Assembly: GCA_947184155.2 (NCBI GenBank)
Contig: CAMXCT020001531.1
Coordinates: forward strand, 53,761 to 117,760
Source: Cladocopium goreaui
Taxonomy: Eukaryota > Sar > Dinophyceae > Suessiales > Symbiodiniaceae
Direction: 5' to 3'
DNA length: 64,000 bases
The notes under the pieces were generated by a model. That model ran no database searches, was not told the DNA's origin, and was given only the letters and a program-made list of their open reading frames with translations. A program made the translations under genes and the position numbers. Below are positions 42,559-53,838 of this stretch, one piece after another. The first letter of the stretch is position 1. Each line of letters starts with the position of its first letter.

Positions 42559-42771
42559 TATGGGAAGATGATTTTTGATATCCATTGGGAAATCACCATT
42601 TTCAATGGGTAAATCCACTATTAACCTGATATACCCTCTGGTAATTTAACAGTTTGCTATTGAAAATAGCTCATTTATAGTGGAATTACCTATTCAAAAT
42701 GGTGATTTTCCACAGCAAAATGTTAGTTTACCAGAGGCTATGGGAAGATGATTTTTGATGTCCATTGGGAA
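42559..42771. repeat. 33-bp direct repeats flanking a hairpin copy
   Basis: TATGGGAAGATGATTTTTGA and 13 further bases occur at 42559-42591 and 42739-42771 with one mismatch. Between them are a family 1 centre fragment and the copy at 42632-42740; a lone right arm precedes the first repeat. Confidence 0.85.
42632..42740. repeat. Hairpin family 1 copy
   Basis: TACCCTCTGGTAATTTAACA to TTTACCAGAGGCTA, with the TTTGCT block in the left arm and AGCAAA in the right. Confidence 0.88.
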
Positions 42772-42892
42772 TATTCATCATCCATTTTAATATATTGGGA
42801 ATATGAACTGGATTGGGTAGAAGTTTGTTAAGGTTGTTTTCTCCATGGCCAATTTTTATTGTTGTTCCTGTAGCAAAAATTATACCCTCTGG

Positions 42893-42986
42893 TAATTTAA
42901 CATAGCTATTGAAAATGGCCATTTATAGTGAGTTTTCCCATCAAAAATGGTGATTTTCCATAGCTACGTTAAATTACCAGAGGGTA
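42893..42986. repeat. Hairpin family 1 copy (intact)
   Basis: TACCCTCTGGTAATTTAACA to AAATTACCAGAGGGTA. Confidence 0.9.
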
Positions 42987-42989
42987 GAG

Positions 42990-44050
42990 GATTCAACAAG
43001 CGGTCATCCAAGGTTCATCCATGCAGGAACGCTGCAGTGAGGCCATGATTGGTCATCCCCATTAATTAAGCCCCACAAAAGCCACCAGGATGGAATTTCG
43101 ATGTTTTCCCCAAATTGCTAGGTGAAAACCAACTGTTCGATCTGTTTGGAGGTTGTTATATAGCAAAAACATATGCATCAAAACACAAACACCAGAAATG
43201 TCAAAAAACTATGACATTCTATGGGGTGCTCACGATTGAAATTGAACTTATCCAGTATCCCACACCCATGAATTACCCCCTGCCATACGATATCCTATGA
43301 ACTATATTGAAATATCACCAATTATATTGGTTGGATCAGTTTTTTTGTTGGGTAAATATGTTTTTTTTTGTTGATCAAATCCCCAATTTTTTTGCTGGCT
43401 TGAATCTATTTTTTTGATGGTTAAATCATCCCACCGTTTGGAGTTCCTGGCAAAATCATAGGTCAATCCCCGATGAATCCCCGCCTTTTTGGGACGCCAA
43501 TTTTACAGTATCATCTGTTAGAAATTTCCCCAAATAAATGGAAAAATCATCTAATTTCCCCGAAAATTGGATAAAATTGGATGATTTCTAATTGGTATCC
43601 AAATCATTTAGCACATTTCTATCAAGGTTGCTAAATTGATGCCCCCAACTTTTTGGTTGAATCCTCCAGGTCCAAGGTATTCAGCATACCACCTGTTGTT
43701 GCAATCTTAACGGGGGGTTCCATAAATGGGAGATTCCCCAATAGCTGGATGGTTTTAAAAATGGACAATTTTATTAAAACGGATAATTTAGGGGTACCAC
43801 TATTTCAGGATATATATATATACATATGTAACAATACATCACACTATACGTGCTCATAAATGGCTGAATAGATAGATTAGATTGCATAGACCGACACAGA
43901 AAAAGATGCAAGACATGCAATACAGCTTGTCGGCATTTCTTGGTTAGTCTATCTATTCACCACTGCTCACCAGTTGAAATAGGATTTGAAGAGCGGATCT
44001 TTCTATCGGATTTCCTCTAGATATCAGATATCTATTCCCCGCAGAAATTA
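42990..44050. other. No gene seen
   Basis: AT-rich sequence with T-run and TTTTTTTTG patches near 43340-43410 and short TA runs near 43810. No exon with coding bias found. Confidence 0.5.
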
Positions 44051-44270
44051 CCATAGAAATATCATATCACCATAGATAAGTGGTTGGTGGTTTCAACCCC
44101 TCTGAAAAATATGAGTTCGTCAGCTGGGATGATGAAATTCCCTATATATGGAAAGTCATAAAATTCCATGGTTCCAAACCACCAATCAAATATCTCATTA
44201 ACCATTATTAACCACTATTAACCATCATTAACCATAGAAATATCATATTACCATAGATATCTGGTTGGTG
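44051..44270. repeat. Local duplication around a family 2 copy
   Basis: ATAGAAATATCATATCACCA at 44054 recurs as ATAGAAATATCATATTACCA near 44232, each followed by a family 2 left end; the second is cut short. A family 2 copy fills 44080-44188. Confidence 0.8.
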
Positions 44271-44339
44271 GTTTTAACCATTATTAACCACTATTAAACA
44301 CTATATAACCACCATGATCCATAACAGTTTCTTCCAGTC

Positions 44340-44430
44340 CAAGTCGAAGTCCTCGCCTTCAGCTCATCATCTAGGAGCCGACTCTGCGCCACGCGCTCCC
44401 GAAGGTGTTCCGAGTAGCCCGCCTCAAGGA
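44340..44430 (-). CDS. Exon of upstream gene
   Basis: FLEAGYSEHLRERVAQSRLL, then DDELKARTST: a helical, charged segment with strong coding bias. Ends not fixed. Family unknown. Confidence 0.6.
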
Positions 44431-44563
44431 AGCCATGGCAATGGGGAAAGCCATGGGGGATCGAAGCAACGAAAATGGTGAAGCCATAGTGGTTAATAGT
44501 GGTTAATAGTGGTTAATAGTGGTTGATAGTGGTTAATACTGGTTAATAGTGGTTAATAGTGGT

Positions 44564-44788
44564 TACCCTCTGGTAAATTAACATAGACCCTGGCAGTCAT
44601 AGGACTTGGAAGATTCGTTTCCATGAAACATGGGTGATTTTCAGGGGTCCAACTGTTTATTTACCCTCTGGTAATGGTCAACTAACAGTTTGCAAATTTT
44701 TAGAAAATGGCCATTGAAATAATGGATTGACAGAGCTACAAGGTGATTTGTTCCATAGTTATGTACTGTAAACGTTTCCCAGAGGGTA
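44564..44788. repeat. Two divergent family 1 copies in tandem
   Basis: A TACCCTCTGGTAAATTAACA start at 44564 with a decayed centre, then a second copy from 44662 (TACCCTCTGGTAATGGTCAA) to 44788 (CCCAGAGGGTA). A GTGGTTAATA array precedes them. Confidence 0.75.
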
Positions 44789-44853
44789 AGCTAGAAGAAT
44801 AGGAGATTGAATCAACACATGGTGGAACCATCAGAGACATAAAAACCAATTTT

Positions 44854-44990
44854 TACCCTCTGGTTATGACTAACAGTTCGCCATGGTTTTTCGATGGCCC
44901 TAATCGAAATAGATGGTGAACAACTGGCTTTACCGTTCTTAAAAATGGTGGATCTTTCCATGGCAAACTGTTAGTCATAACCAGATGGTA
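44854..44990. repeat. Hairpin family 1 copy with matched arm variants
   Basis: Both arms carry GGTTATGACTAACAGTT and GCCATGG, blocks absent from most other copies; one arm ends CCCTCTGG, the other CCATCTGG. Confidence 0.88.
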
Positions 44991-45861
44991 ATTGCTGATG
45001 TAAAATGGAACACTAGTCAAACATGGTGACTTGATCGACCACAACCTGGGTTTTAACATGTTTCAGTGACTGTTTCAACCCGAAAGCAATATACTTAATA
45101 GTTTATGGGGTATGATTTTGTTTCCTGCGAAGGAGGAAATTCTGGAAAAAAATGTGATCTTACCAGTTTAAAAATAAGTTTTTCAATGCAGTTCTAAATC
45201 AACAAATATGATCGAACTGTAGAAACAATGGGGAGGTTACCTGGAAATTCCTGAAGGTGACTTTACCCCAAAGAAATGGTTGAGCAGCTTCGGTGAAACA
45301 TCCTTTGTAGAGTTGGGATAGAACCATTCAAAGATCTTTGGTAAACAAGAAAGATTGGGGTTTATCAACAAAATACGAATGAAACGTTGCCTGATCTGAG
45401 AAGGTCTTAGACCATCGTTCATGGTGAGGTTGTTTTTAGGGTGTCACAATTTGTCTTGACATTACGAATGATGTTTTGCCACCCACAAATCTTTTCGAAT
45501 GCGGTCTTGGCGTCTTACAGTGCAATTTTGTGAGATATCAATTTTTTTGAGTCAAACGCAAGTGCAGCGGTGTGTTTTTTTTCGGTGCAAAAAAATGATC
45601 CCTGCAGAACAAATCATATGTATATACATAATAATAATAATTGTGTATGTGTGTATATATATATTATGTATGTATGTAGAGAGAGAGAGAGATGCAAAAG
45701 CCACCATTAATTCAGACCACTCTCCTGAGAAATCTCACATTAGTTGTCCATCTTCTTTCGTTTTTCAAAAAGTTAAGATTTGGATAAACCATGATCAACC
45801 CACTTTTTTAGTGGTTAAACCACCATTTTTCATGGTTAAACCACCAATTCACCCATTTTTT

Positions 45862-45960
45862 TAGGACCACTTTCCCTCTGGAACGTTCCCTGCCTCCAGT
45901 TTCCCTGGCTTGCAGATCTGCGGGTGAAAGGACAGCTCCACGGCCGGCAGTATCGGAGCT
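45862..45960 (-). CDS. Probable exon, unknown protein
   Basis: [20 protein letters not shown], then [10 protein letters not shown], after a TTCTCCCAG acceptor. Another minus frame is open across it, so the frame is a judgement from codon bias. Confidence 0.45.
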
Positions 45961-46019
45961 GGGAGAACAAAAGCGGGCGATAAAGAAGGAGAGGGGCAGC
46001 CCTGACATAGTTTGGGATA

Positions 46020-46800
46020 TGAGGATATGATACATATATACATATACACATATATATATATACATACATATATATTTATATATATACATATATATATATA
46101 TATGATACATATATATATATACATATATATATACATATACATATATATATATACATATATATATATACATATATATACATATATATACATATATATATAT
46201 ATACGTATTTATATATACATATATATATATACATATATATATACACATATATGTACATATATACATACATATATATATATACAAAACTATATGGATATTA
46301 CATGTGTATATATATATATGTATATTCATCATTATATATATATCATTAAATATATCATTATATATATATATATATCATTATATCATACATACATACATAC
46401 NNNNNNNNNNNNNNNNNNNNNNNNNNNNNNNNNNNNNNNNNNNNNNNNNNNNNNNNNNNNNNNNNNNNNNNNNNNNNNNNNNNNNNNNNNNNNNNNNNNN
46501 TACATTAAGTACATTACATACATTACATACATTACATACATTAATACATTACATACATTACATACATTACATACATTACATACATTACATACATTACATA
46601 CATTACATACATTACATACATTACATACATTACATATATATATATCATTATATCATTATATCATGTGTATATATCTCATTGTATCATATATATATATATC
46701 ATTATATCATATATATCATGATATCATATGTATATATATATATATCAGTATATCATTTATGGTTTGCACAGTATTTTTTATATACAGTATGTATATTTGC
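46020..46800. repeat. TATACA/TACAT microsatellites around an assembly gap
   Basis: TATATACATA runs, the 100-N gap at 46401-46500, then CATACATTA repeats to 46630 and TATATCAT runs. Long open frames here are tandem-repeat artefacts. Confidence 0.95.
46401..46500. other. Assembly gap, 100 N
   Basis: Exactly 100 N in a repeat array; the true length is unknown. Confidence 1.
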
Positions 46801-47272
46801 GTATATGAATAGTATTCCATTTATATTTATCTTTATACACTGATATGTAAGTTGAATAGTATGGAGCTGGTATTCTATCGGCAAAAAGGTTCATAGTATA
46901 AGGTGGATTAAATTTGTGTCTACTGTATGTATATTTGGTATGTATACGTGTGTGTATGTACATATGTATATATATATATACATATACATTATATGTAATA
47001 TGGTGGGGATTAATGGGTAAATGATGGTAAATGAGACTGGGGGAAAGTATGGTTTAAAACGCGTGTGGGTTTCAGGGCCTGGAAATCAATGATTTTAGAT
47101 ACGTTGACCGAAATAAATCGACCCAGGTTGATGAAAATAAGGGGACCAGCCCCAAACATCTGGGAATTTGCGCTGCTATTCAAATGGTACCTTCCAATCA
47201 AAGAGGGGGTTCATTATGTTGATCCGGGCCCAGTGATTGAGGGATCATCCAATTTCTACCCCTTGAAACACA

Positions 47273-47400
47273 TTAGCCTCTGGCAAATTTTTCACATGGC
47301 TGTGGCAAATTGCCCAGTTATAGAACTGATTTCCTCGTCAAAAATCATGATGTTCTAATAGTTTCCATAGTTCTGTGAAATATTCGCGGAGGGGCATTGA
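47273..47400. repeat. Hairpin family 1, degenerate copy
   Basis: TAGCCTCTGGCAAATTTTTC to ATTCGCGGAGGGGCA. Confidence 0.5.
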
Positions 47401-47656
47401 ATTCACACCATGTGAAACCAATTGAAGCCAGTTGAATTCCACATACTACTGATTTGCAGCTGCTGTTTCCGGCATCACGATTAAACCGTTGAAACATATT
47501 GAAGCCATGGATCACCAACTACTTTGGGATGAACCAGATCATCATTGTTAAGAAAAACCCAGTATATCTCAGTATATCCCCAACAAGAATCATGATGTTA
47601 GATGCTTCAAAGCCATTTTTCTAGGAAGTCAGTGTTATCTCTCAGTTTTGGACCGC

Positions 47657-47815
47657 TGGTGAAGCTTCCAGCCCCCCCCTGGGGGCCAAGGGCCTCGCTC
47701 CCCAGACAAGAGCCGCGCCGGAGGCTTCTCAGGTTGCTGCAGCTGCAGGCTGCCGCCGCGGATCAGCGCCGAAGTGAGGTCCTGGAGGCGGATGGGGTCC
47801 CAGGCATTAGGTTAG
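47657..47815 (-). CDS. Exon, unknown protein
   Basis: NAWDPIRLQDLTSALIRGGS, then LQLQQPEKPPARLLSGERGP: strong coding character in one minus frame, while plus frames give Arg/Pro-rich junk. Family unknown. Confidence 0.6.
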
Positions 47816-48635
47816 GATCTCGAATGAACACCGGGCCAGAGACTCTTACCGTAACAACCCCTTCAGTGCGGCCACACTGTTTAGAGAATTTGCTGCAACC
47901 CAAAAAAGATAGAAACGTGAGAAACTGTCCAGTAATTGATCGCTGTTTTGGTGGAAATTTACTTTTCTATCTTTTTGGAGGGTTTCTATGAGGTCTGTAA
48001 TAAATACGTTTAAACCATGATAAACCATCAAATTTGTGTTTCTTGAAACCCCACGGATCATAACTGCTTGTGAGCATGAGTCCCCTATGCGCCTATATTG
48101 GTCATCCCATGTATACGTGGTGAAGTAACTACGCTTATTCACCACTGACCAAGTGTGATGATTCTCCAAGCATGACTCAGTGGAAATGGCAGAAGCCTCA
48201 TATGCTTCTTGCCTCACCATCTCTATGTTCATGGTGACTGAATAATGAGTTCCATGTTTAGATAATGTATCTATATATATATATATGTATGGGTAAATGA
48301 TGATAATTCACTGACCTGCTAAGGTTATTTTTGGAATAGTTTTTCTCTCTACTAGGCATTATTCCAGTAAGGTCGCGATGAGGTCGTTATCATTTAGACA
48401 TATGAATATGTATATATATATATATATATATGTAACAATAATAATCATCATGATTTATTAGTAGTATCATTATTATGTATAAATTATTTTTTACCCTCCA
48501 GCAAATTAACATATGGAACACCCAGCCATCGTTTCCCTTGGAAATGATCTCTTGATCTATGTTGATAACGACCTGATGCATTGGAAGGTAGATCGTTAGA
48601 TGATTAGAATCCCAATTTTGGGCTCAAGATCTGAG

Positions 48636-48741
48636 CTGGTTGGTGGTGCAATAACCATCTTGAAAAATATGAGTTCGTCAATGGGAAAGATGACATCCCA
48701 TATATTATAGAAAATAAAACATGTTTGAAACCACCAACCAG
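48636..48741. repeat. Hairpin family 2 copy (intact)
   Basis: CTGGTTGGTGGTGCAATAAC to GAAACCACCAACCAG. Directly flanked by TGAG on both sides, a likely 4-bp target duplication. Confidence 0.9.
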
Positions 48742-48861
48742 TGAGTGTCACTCACCACCATCCAGGATTTTTTATGAATTCTGGGGTCTTCTTACTTTGG
48801 ATAAACATGGATAAACATGGAGTTCATCCATAAATGACCCATGACAGCCATGACAGCCATG

Positions 48862-48968
48862 ACAGCCATGGAGCTTCCCCTGGCCTGCGACCTCGACTTC
48901 TGCAACGTCGCAGCATCGTAGACATCCGGAAGCATGTCGGACGACAGTACGCAAAGGACGCGCCACCC
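48862..48968 (-). CDS. Probable exon, unknown protein
   Basis: VLCVLSSDMLPDVYDAATLQ, then KSRSQARGSSMAV. Followed by a three-unit GACAGCCAT repeat. Family unknown. Confidence 0.5.
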
Positions 48969-49051
48969 AAACTGTGTGGGACATTTTATCTCTGAGACAT
49001 CATCAAAACCGGAAAATTGTATTTGTCCGCAAATGGGATAGCCTCAAAATC

Positions 49052-49108
49052 CACTCGTATTCCAATGCTACAAATGTGTTATATATATATAATTTTCCCC
49101 TTGAATGG
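49052..49108 (-). repeat. 57-bp block A, copy 1
   Basis: GGCCATTCAAGGGGAAAATT to CATTGGAATACGAG on the minus strand; the same block is at 52496-52553. Here it directly follows the OTU fragment on the minus strand. Confidence 0.9.
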
Positions 49109-49306
49109 CCTGATCAACTCCTTTGTCTGAGGAAAATGCCAAAGCGACAAATTGGCAGTTGCCGTCCCCTATGGTATCACAGCGCACCAAACCCAACTCG
49201 CGCAGCCGCTCGTTGACTGCCTCTTGGTTCCTTTCAAGCAGTGTCTTGGCCTGTGGTTTCTCTTGCAAAGAAATGTCGGCTGCCAGCACCTTGGTCGGGT
49301 GTAAGG
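49109..49306 (-). pseudogene. Truncated OTU protease copy
   Basis: Repeats the first 59 codons of the ORF at 49434-50162 nearly exactly, including GDGNCQFVALAF, then breaks off at GTTGATCA, where block A begins. The His half of the catalytic site is missing, so it is a dead duplicate. Confidence 0.8.
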
Positions 49307-49337
49307 AGCAGGTACGACACCGTTGGGAGTTCTTCGC

Positions 49338-49560
49338 TGAAGCTATTCCAACCGCAAAGAAATAAAATGAAATAAAGAACTTTAAAGAACCCTTTCCGAA
49401 GCCAGCCCTACACTAAAATATTCTAATATAACACTAGCTGAACCGCCGCCCTATATAAACTTTAGATAAACCTTTAAAGCAAGCCCAAGTTTGACGATAG
49501 AACCGTGAAGCGTCAAAATTACAAGAAGATTGAAAACTGGCTGGCAACCTTCGCCTCCGA
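49338..49560 (-). repeat. Shared 3' tail, copy 1
   Basis: About 223 bp covering the last codons and 3' region of the OTU ORF. Nearly the same sequence lies at 52005-52230, where it ends a different ORF. Confidence 0.9.
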
Positions 49561-50162
49561 GCAGCTTTTGGAGCGCCTGGTGCCACAGCTGAATTGGAAT
49601 GGGATGGAGGTCCTCCGTGAGGCGCAAGAGGTCCTTCATCAGCTGTCGAGGCTGCGCAGGTCCCTTCATTCGCCAGCGGCACAGTGGCCTCGTAATGCCC
49701 CCATGCGACAAAGGCTAGAACCAAATCCGCATCCAAAGAATCATCGGGTGCAGACTCCGGAGGCAAAAACAGTCGGTCATGCTCAGGGTCGGGGCAAATT
49801 ACTTGGATAGGTCGCTGGAACAGGTGCGCAGCACACTCAAGAGTGCATTCGTCACCCCACGACCCGTCATGCGCCATATACTCAAGGTACGCATTGAAAT
49901 CGCCAAATTTTGTGTCGAATTTGTCAGCAAACATGTTATGTTTCTCTCTCAACTGTTCCACGATCTGTGTTCGAAGAGAGTGGTGATCAACTCCTTTGTC
50001 TGAGGAAAATGCCAAAGCGACAAATTGGCAGTTGCCGTCCCCTATGGTATCACAGCGCACCAAACCCAACTCGCGCAGCCGCTCGTTGACTGCCTCTTGG
50101 TTCCTTTCAAGCAGTGTCTTGGCCTGTGGTTTCTCTTGCAAAGAAATGTCGGCTGCCAGCAC
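49434..50162 (-). CDS. OTU-family cysteine protease ORF
   Basis: A 242-codon minus frame. OTU domain (about 35-160): D42 and the nucleophile C45 in GDGNC, GSWGDECTLECAAHLFQRPI in the middle and the catalytic His156 in WGHYEAT. OTU enzymes cut ubiquitin or similar modifiers from proteins; substrate here unknown. The residues after about 165 are Ser/Pro/Ala-rich and the last 35 come from the shared 3' tail. The first codon of the open frame is GTG and the frame runs on upstream, so the real start (ATG or splice acceptor) is not resolved. OTU domains are common in eukaryotic mobile elements, and the duplicated pieces around this ORF suggest a mobile or recently shuffled gene. Confidence 0.8.
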   Translation of the reverse strand: MLAADISLQEKPQAKTLLERNQEAVNERLRELGLVRCDTIGDGNCQFVALAFSSDKGVDHHSLRTQIVEQLREKHNMFADKFDTKFGDFNAYLEYMAHDGSWGDECTLECAAHLFQRPIQVICPDPEHDRLFLPPESAPDDSLDADLVLAFVAWGHYEATVPLANEGTCAASTADEGPLAPHGGPPSHSNSAVAPGAPKAARRRRLPASFQSSCNFDASRFYRQTWACFKGLSKVYIGRRFS

Positions 50163-50439
50163 CTCGGTCTTCGGGTGTAGAATAGTTTTTTATTTTTTTT
50201 GCCTCAGGTTTTGTGTATGGATTTTTGTTTTCTTTCCCGGTACCATTTGCCTTGTATTTGCAACAGTTTGGAACTAGAACCTGTCATTTTGCATGATATT
50301 TGCTACATTTTGGCATGGTCACTTTGCATTTTGCATGGTATTTGCTACATTTGGCAATGTTTGCCATCCATTTTGCATAGTATTTATCATATTTTGGCAT
50401 TTCAACCTCTCATTTGCATGGTATTTGCTACATTTTGGT

Positions 50440-51480
50440 GCTTCAAACGTTCATGTGGGTCTCTTGAGGGTTCTTTTGGCTTTCATTTGGGGTTTCATTT
50501 AATGTTTCATTTATATAGGGTTTCATTTAGGGTTTTATTTGGGGCTTCATGCGGTGTTTCATTTAGGGTTTCATTTATGGTTTCTTTAGGGTTTCATTTC
50601 GGATTTATTTAGGGTTTCGTTTAGGGTTTCATTTAGTGTTTATTTAGGGTTTCAGTTTGGGTTTCATGTAGGGTCTCATTTACGGTTTCTTTAGGGTTTC
50701 ATTTAGAGTTTCTTTAGGGCTTCTCTAGGGTTTCTTGAGGGTTTCATTTAAATCTTCTTTAGGGTTGCATTCCAGGGTTTCTTATCAGGATTTCTCTTTG
50801 CGACTTCTAAACGTTCAAGTGGTTCCTAAAGGGTTCCTTTAGGGTTTCATTTAAGGTGTCATTTAGGGTTTCTGTAGGGTTTCGTTTAGGGCTTCATTTA
50901 GGGTTTCTTTAGGGTTTCAGTTTGGGTTTCATTTAGGGTCTCACTTAAGGTTTCTTTAGGTTTTCAATTTAGGGTTTCATTTAAGGTTTCTTTAGGTTTT
51001 CAATTTGGGGTTTCATTCAGCAGTTCATTTAAGTTTTCTTTAGGGCGTCATTCCATGGTTTCTTATCAAGATTTCTTTTCACGATGTTTAAACGTTCAAG
51101 TGGGTTCCTTTAGGATTCCTTTAGGGTTTCATTTAGGGTGTTATTTAGGGTTCCTTTAGGGTTTCATTAGGGTTTCATTTAGGGTTTCTTTAGGGTTTCA
51201 TTTAGGGCTTCATTTAGGGTTTCTTTAGGGTTTCATTTAGGGTTTCAGCTAAGGCGTCAGATGGTGTCAGTTAAGGCTTTGGGATGTCATTTAGGGTGTC
51301 ATTTAAAGTTTCTTTAGGGTTTCATTTATGGTTTCTTTAGGATTAGTTTATGGTTTCTTTAGGGTTCATTTATGGTTTCTTTAGGGTTCATCCAGGGCTT
51401 CATGTAGGGTTTTTTTAAATCAAGATTTCTTTAGGGTTTCTTTGGGTTCACCTAGGGTCTCTCTAAGGTTTCATTTAGTA
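50440..51480 (+). repeat. TTTAGGG-containing 12-bp array
   Basis: About 1 kb of TTTAGGGTTTCA/TTTAGGGTTTCT units with many point changes and short interruptions (two GTTCAAGTGG blocks). Each unit contains the plant/dinoflagellate-type telomere heptamer TTTAGGG. Confidence 0.9.
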
Positions 51481-51800
51481 AACAAACAGAACAGAATAAA
51501 GCAAACGAAAATGAAAAACAAAGAGACAGTAAAGACAGGAAGCGAAGAAGCAAAGGAGCAGGAAGCGGAGCAGCAAAAACACATGACTGAAGAAAAGAAA
51601 AAGTAGAATAGTAGAAGTAGAAAGGCACAGAAGTACAAAAGCAGAGAAGCAGGGAAAACAGAGAAGCAGAAAAGCAAAGAAGCAGGAAAAGCAAAAAGCA
51701 GAGAAGCAGGAAAAGCAGAGAAGCAGAAAAGCAGAGAAGCAGAAAAGCAGAAAATCAGAGAAACAGAAAAGCATAGAACCAGGAACCGGAAAAAAAAAAA
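51480..51800. repeat. Purine-rich AGAAGCAGAAAAGCAG array
   Basis: About 300 bp of AGAAGCAG-type units, one strand almost free of pyrimidines apart from the C of GCAG. Open minus frames rich in Phe/Leu/Ser/Cys are artefacts. Confidence 0.9.
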
Positions 51801-52004
51801 ACCTGCCGCGAAGAAAAAATAGCCCTCCTTGGTCTTCTCCTGGGCACTTACACCCAACTGATTCGACTCATTTGCACCACCCATTCACTTACACCGCAGG
51901 CACTCACTTACAACCAACAAATTCGAATCACTTACTCCAGCACTCCTTTTCTAGAGGATGCGACAATTTATGTTCAGTGTCACCGCTAGGATTTCTTCGC
52001 TGTC

Positions 52005-52230
52005 TGGATAGCTATTCCAACCGCAAAGAAATAAAATGAAATAAGGAACTTTAAAGAACCCTTTCTGAAGCGAGCCCTACACTAAAATATTCTAATATAA
52101 CACTAGCTGAACCGCCGCCCTATATAAACTTTAGATAAACCTTTAAAGCAAGCCCAAGTTTCACGATAGAACCGCGAAGCGTCAAAATTTGCAGAAGATT
52201 GAAAACTGGCTGGCAACCTTCGCCTCCGAC
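52005..52230 (-). repeat. Shared 3' tail, copy 2
   Basis: Matches 49338-49560 with a few substitutions (for example GAAATAAGGAAC for GAAATAAAGAAC). Confidence 0.9.
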
Positions 52231-52496
52231 ACTTCAAACCAATGCCCTCTCATATGGTTTGAAGTGTGGCGTCCAAGGCCGCAAGTGTGCCCATGCTTTC
52301 TGTCAACTCCGAGGCACAAAATTGGCACTCCATCCTCTTCAGCTGCAGAGCCAAGCAGCGGAAACAATGGCACTGAAATGCCGTTCCATGTGGCGACGGC
52401 TGATTGCCAAGTATCCTTCGCACCTCTTTCCATTCCATAGCCCTGGGCCAGCCACTCACACGTATCCTGCAACATTTTCTGGGCCTCTGGGCTCAC
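52182..52496 (-). CDS. Partial ORF ending in the shared tail
   Basis: About 104 codons: MLQDTCEWLAQGYGMERGAK, then PILCLGVDRKHGHTCGLGRH and RGHWFEVSEAKVASQFSIF. It begins where block A ends and stops within the shared tail, so its N-terminus is missing. GHWFEV resembles the His motif of OTU-like domains, but no cysteine motif is present. Confidence 0.5.
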   Translation of the reverse strand: MSPEAQKMLQDTCEWLAQGYGMERGAKDTWQSAVATWNGISVPLFPLLGSAAEEDGVPILCLGVDRKHGHTCGLGRHTSNHMRGHWFEVSEAKVASQFSIFCKF

Positions 52497-52553
52497 TCGT
52501 ATTCCAATGCTACAAATGTGTTATATATATATAATTTTCCCCTTGAATGGCCA
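52496..52553 (-). repeat. 57-bp block A, copy 2
   Basis: Same as 49052-49108; here it precedes the partial ORF on the minus strand. Confidence 0.9.
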
Positions 52554-52555
52554 TA

Positions 52556-53729
52556 AATTACACCAGTTCTGGACAAATGAAACACCCAGTTGGTTCAGTC
52601 TGGGACGCCCCGTGAGAGTTGTGGAGGCATAAACTTGACCATTTCTGTTGATTTGGGAGTTGCTACAAAAACTCAGAATGTCAATGAACTTTATAGGACT
52701 TGTAGATGTCATCTTCCAATTAAATCATTTGATGTAGAAACTTTTGCAGAAAGGAGCAGCTACAAGAACTCCTCAAACAAATACAAAAACACGTCCTATG
52801 ATTTCCAAACAAATCTCTCACAAGGGGGCTCAAGTCGCCCTACTCCGCGCCAGATTTCAGCGCGGCTTGGGCAAAAATGAGACTTCGCGAGACTCGCGAA
52901 ATTTCATGACCTGTCTGTGGGGATGCTGCCTTTCAACGGGATCAAGACTCCAGCCTCTTTCAAGACACCGGGAGGCAGGGAAAAAAAAACGCATCAAACA
53001 GTTGCATGATTGTATAATATGTTCCACAGTCATCCATAGTATCCATAGTCAAGTTACATGGGATGGGGCCCCTGGTCATCCCACCACTACTGTACTGATT
53101 CCTGATAAGTGTATTGACGGCTGTTAACGGGATCCCCAATGTGGATCTTTTTCTGTCCGCCCTGCCCCCCTGCACTCAACGCACTCAACCTGAAAGAACC
53201 GGAATATTGAATAGCATCTTGTGGAAAGGTCAGGAGATTTGGCCCCGTTTTCTGCGTTTTTTGCGAGATTTCATGGATTTCATGGATATTTCATGGATTC
53301 TCGTGGATTATCATAAAAGAACGCCATAACTTTTGGGCATTCCAACCATTTTCGAACCCACCAGTAGCATCCCAGGGCCGGCTTTGGTGATCTCTACCCG
53401 GCTGCCGGGTCAGATTCTCGTAACAAGCGTCTACGTGATGGGATAGAATCAAAGTGGATGGTGAATTCTAAGAAGACCCCAATGATTGGTTATGATTGGT
53501 ATAACATACCCATGATCAGTGATCATTTAACTACCAGTGATAGGATATTTACCAAATTTTACCAGTCATTGGAATGATGTTGATTTGTTGCCTCCACCGG
53601 CCCTTAATTTTCAGGGCAGCCTTCGATACCCAACAATGTTAAGGAGGACTTCCAAGGTGGTGCCCCCGTTATGCTACTCCAATTGAGGTTGGTTACACCC
53701 ATATGATATCCATTGATATCCCACATTCT
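52556..53729. other. No assigned gene
   Basis: Includes a GC-rich patch at about 52840-52980 with open frames on both strands and another at 53370-53430. Neither gives a convincing exon. The rest is AT-rich. Confidence 0.4.
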
Positions 53730-53838
53730 CTGGCTGGTGGTGCAATAACCATCTTGAAAAATATGAAAGTCAGTTGGGAAGGATGACATCCCATATATGA
53801 AATGGAAAATAAAATTCATGTTTGAAACCACCAAACAT
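53730..53838. repeat. Hairpin family 2 copy
   Basis: CTGGCTGGTGGTGCAATAAC to GAAACCACCAAACA; the last bases are changed. Confidence 0.85.

Noticed and set aside
45808..46843. Ile/Tyr/His-rich frames up to 266 codons
   Set aside because: Translated TATACA and TACAT microsatellites, one running through the N gap.
51452..51884. Phe/Leu/Ser/Cys-rich minus frames that look like membrane proteins
   Set aside because: Translation of the AGAAGCAG purine array; all frames are low complexity.
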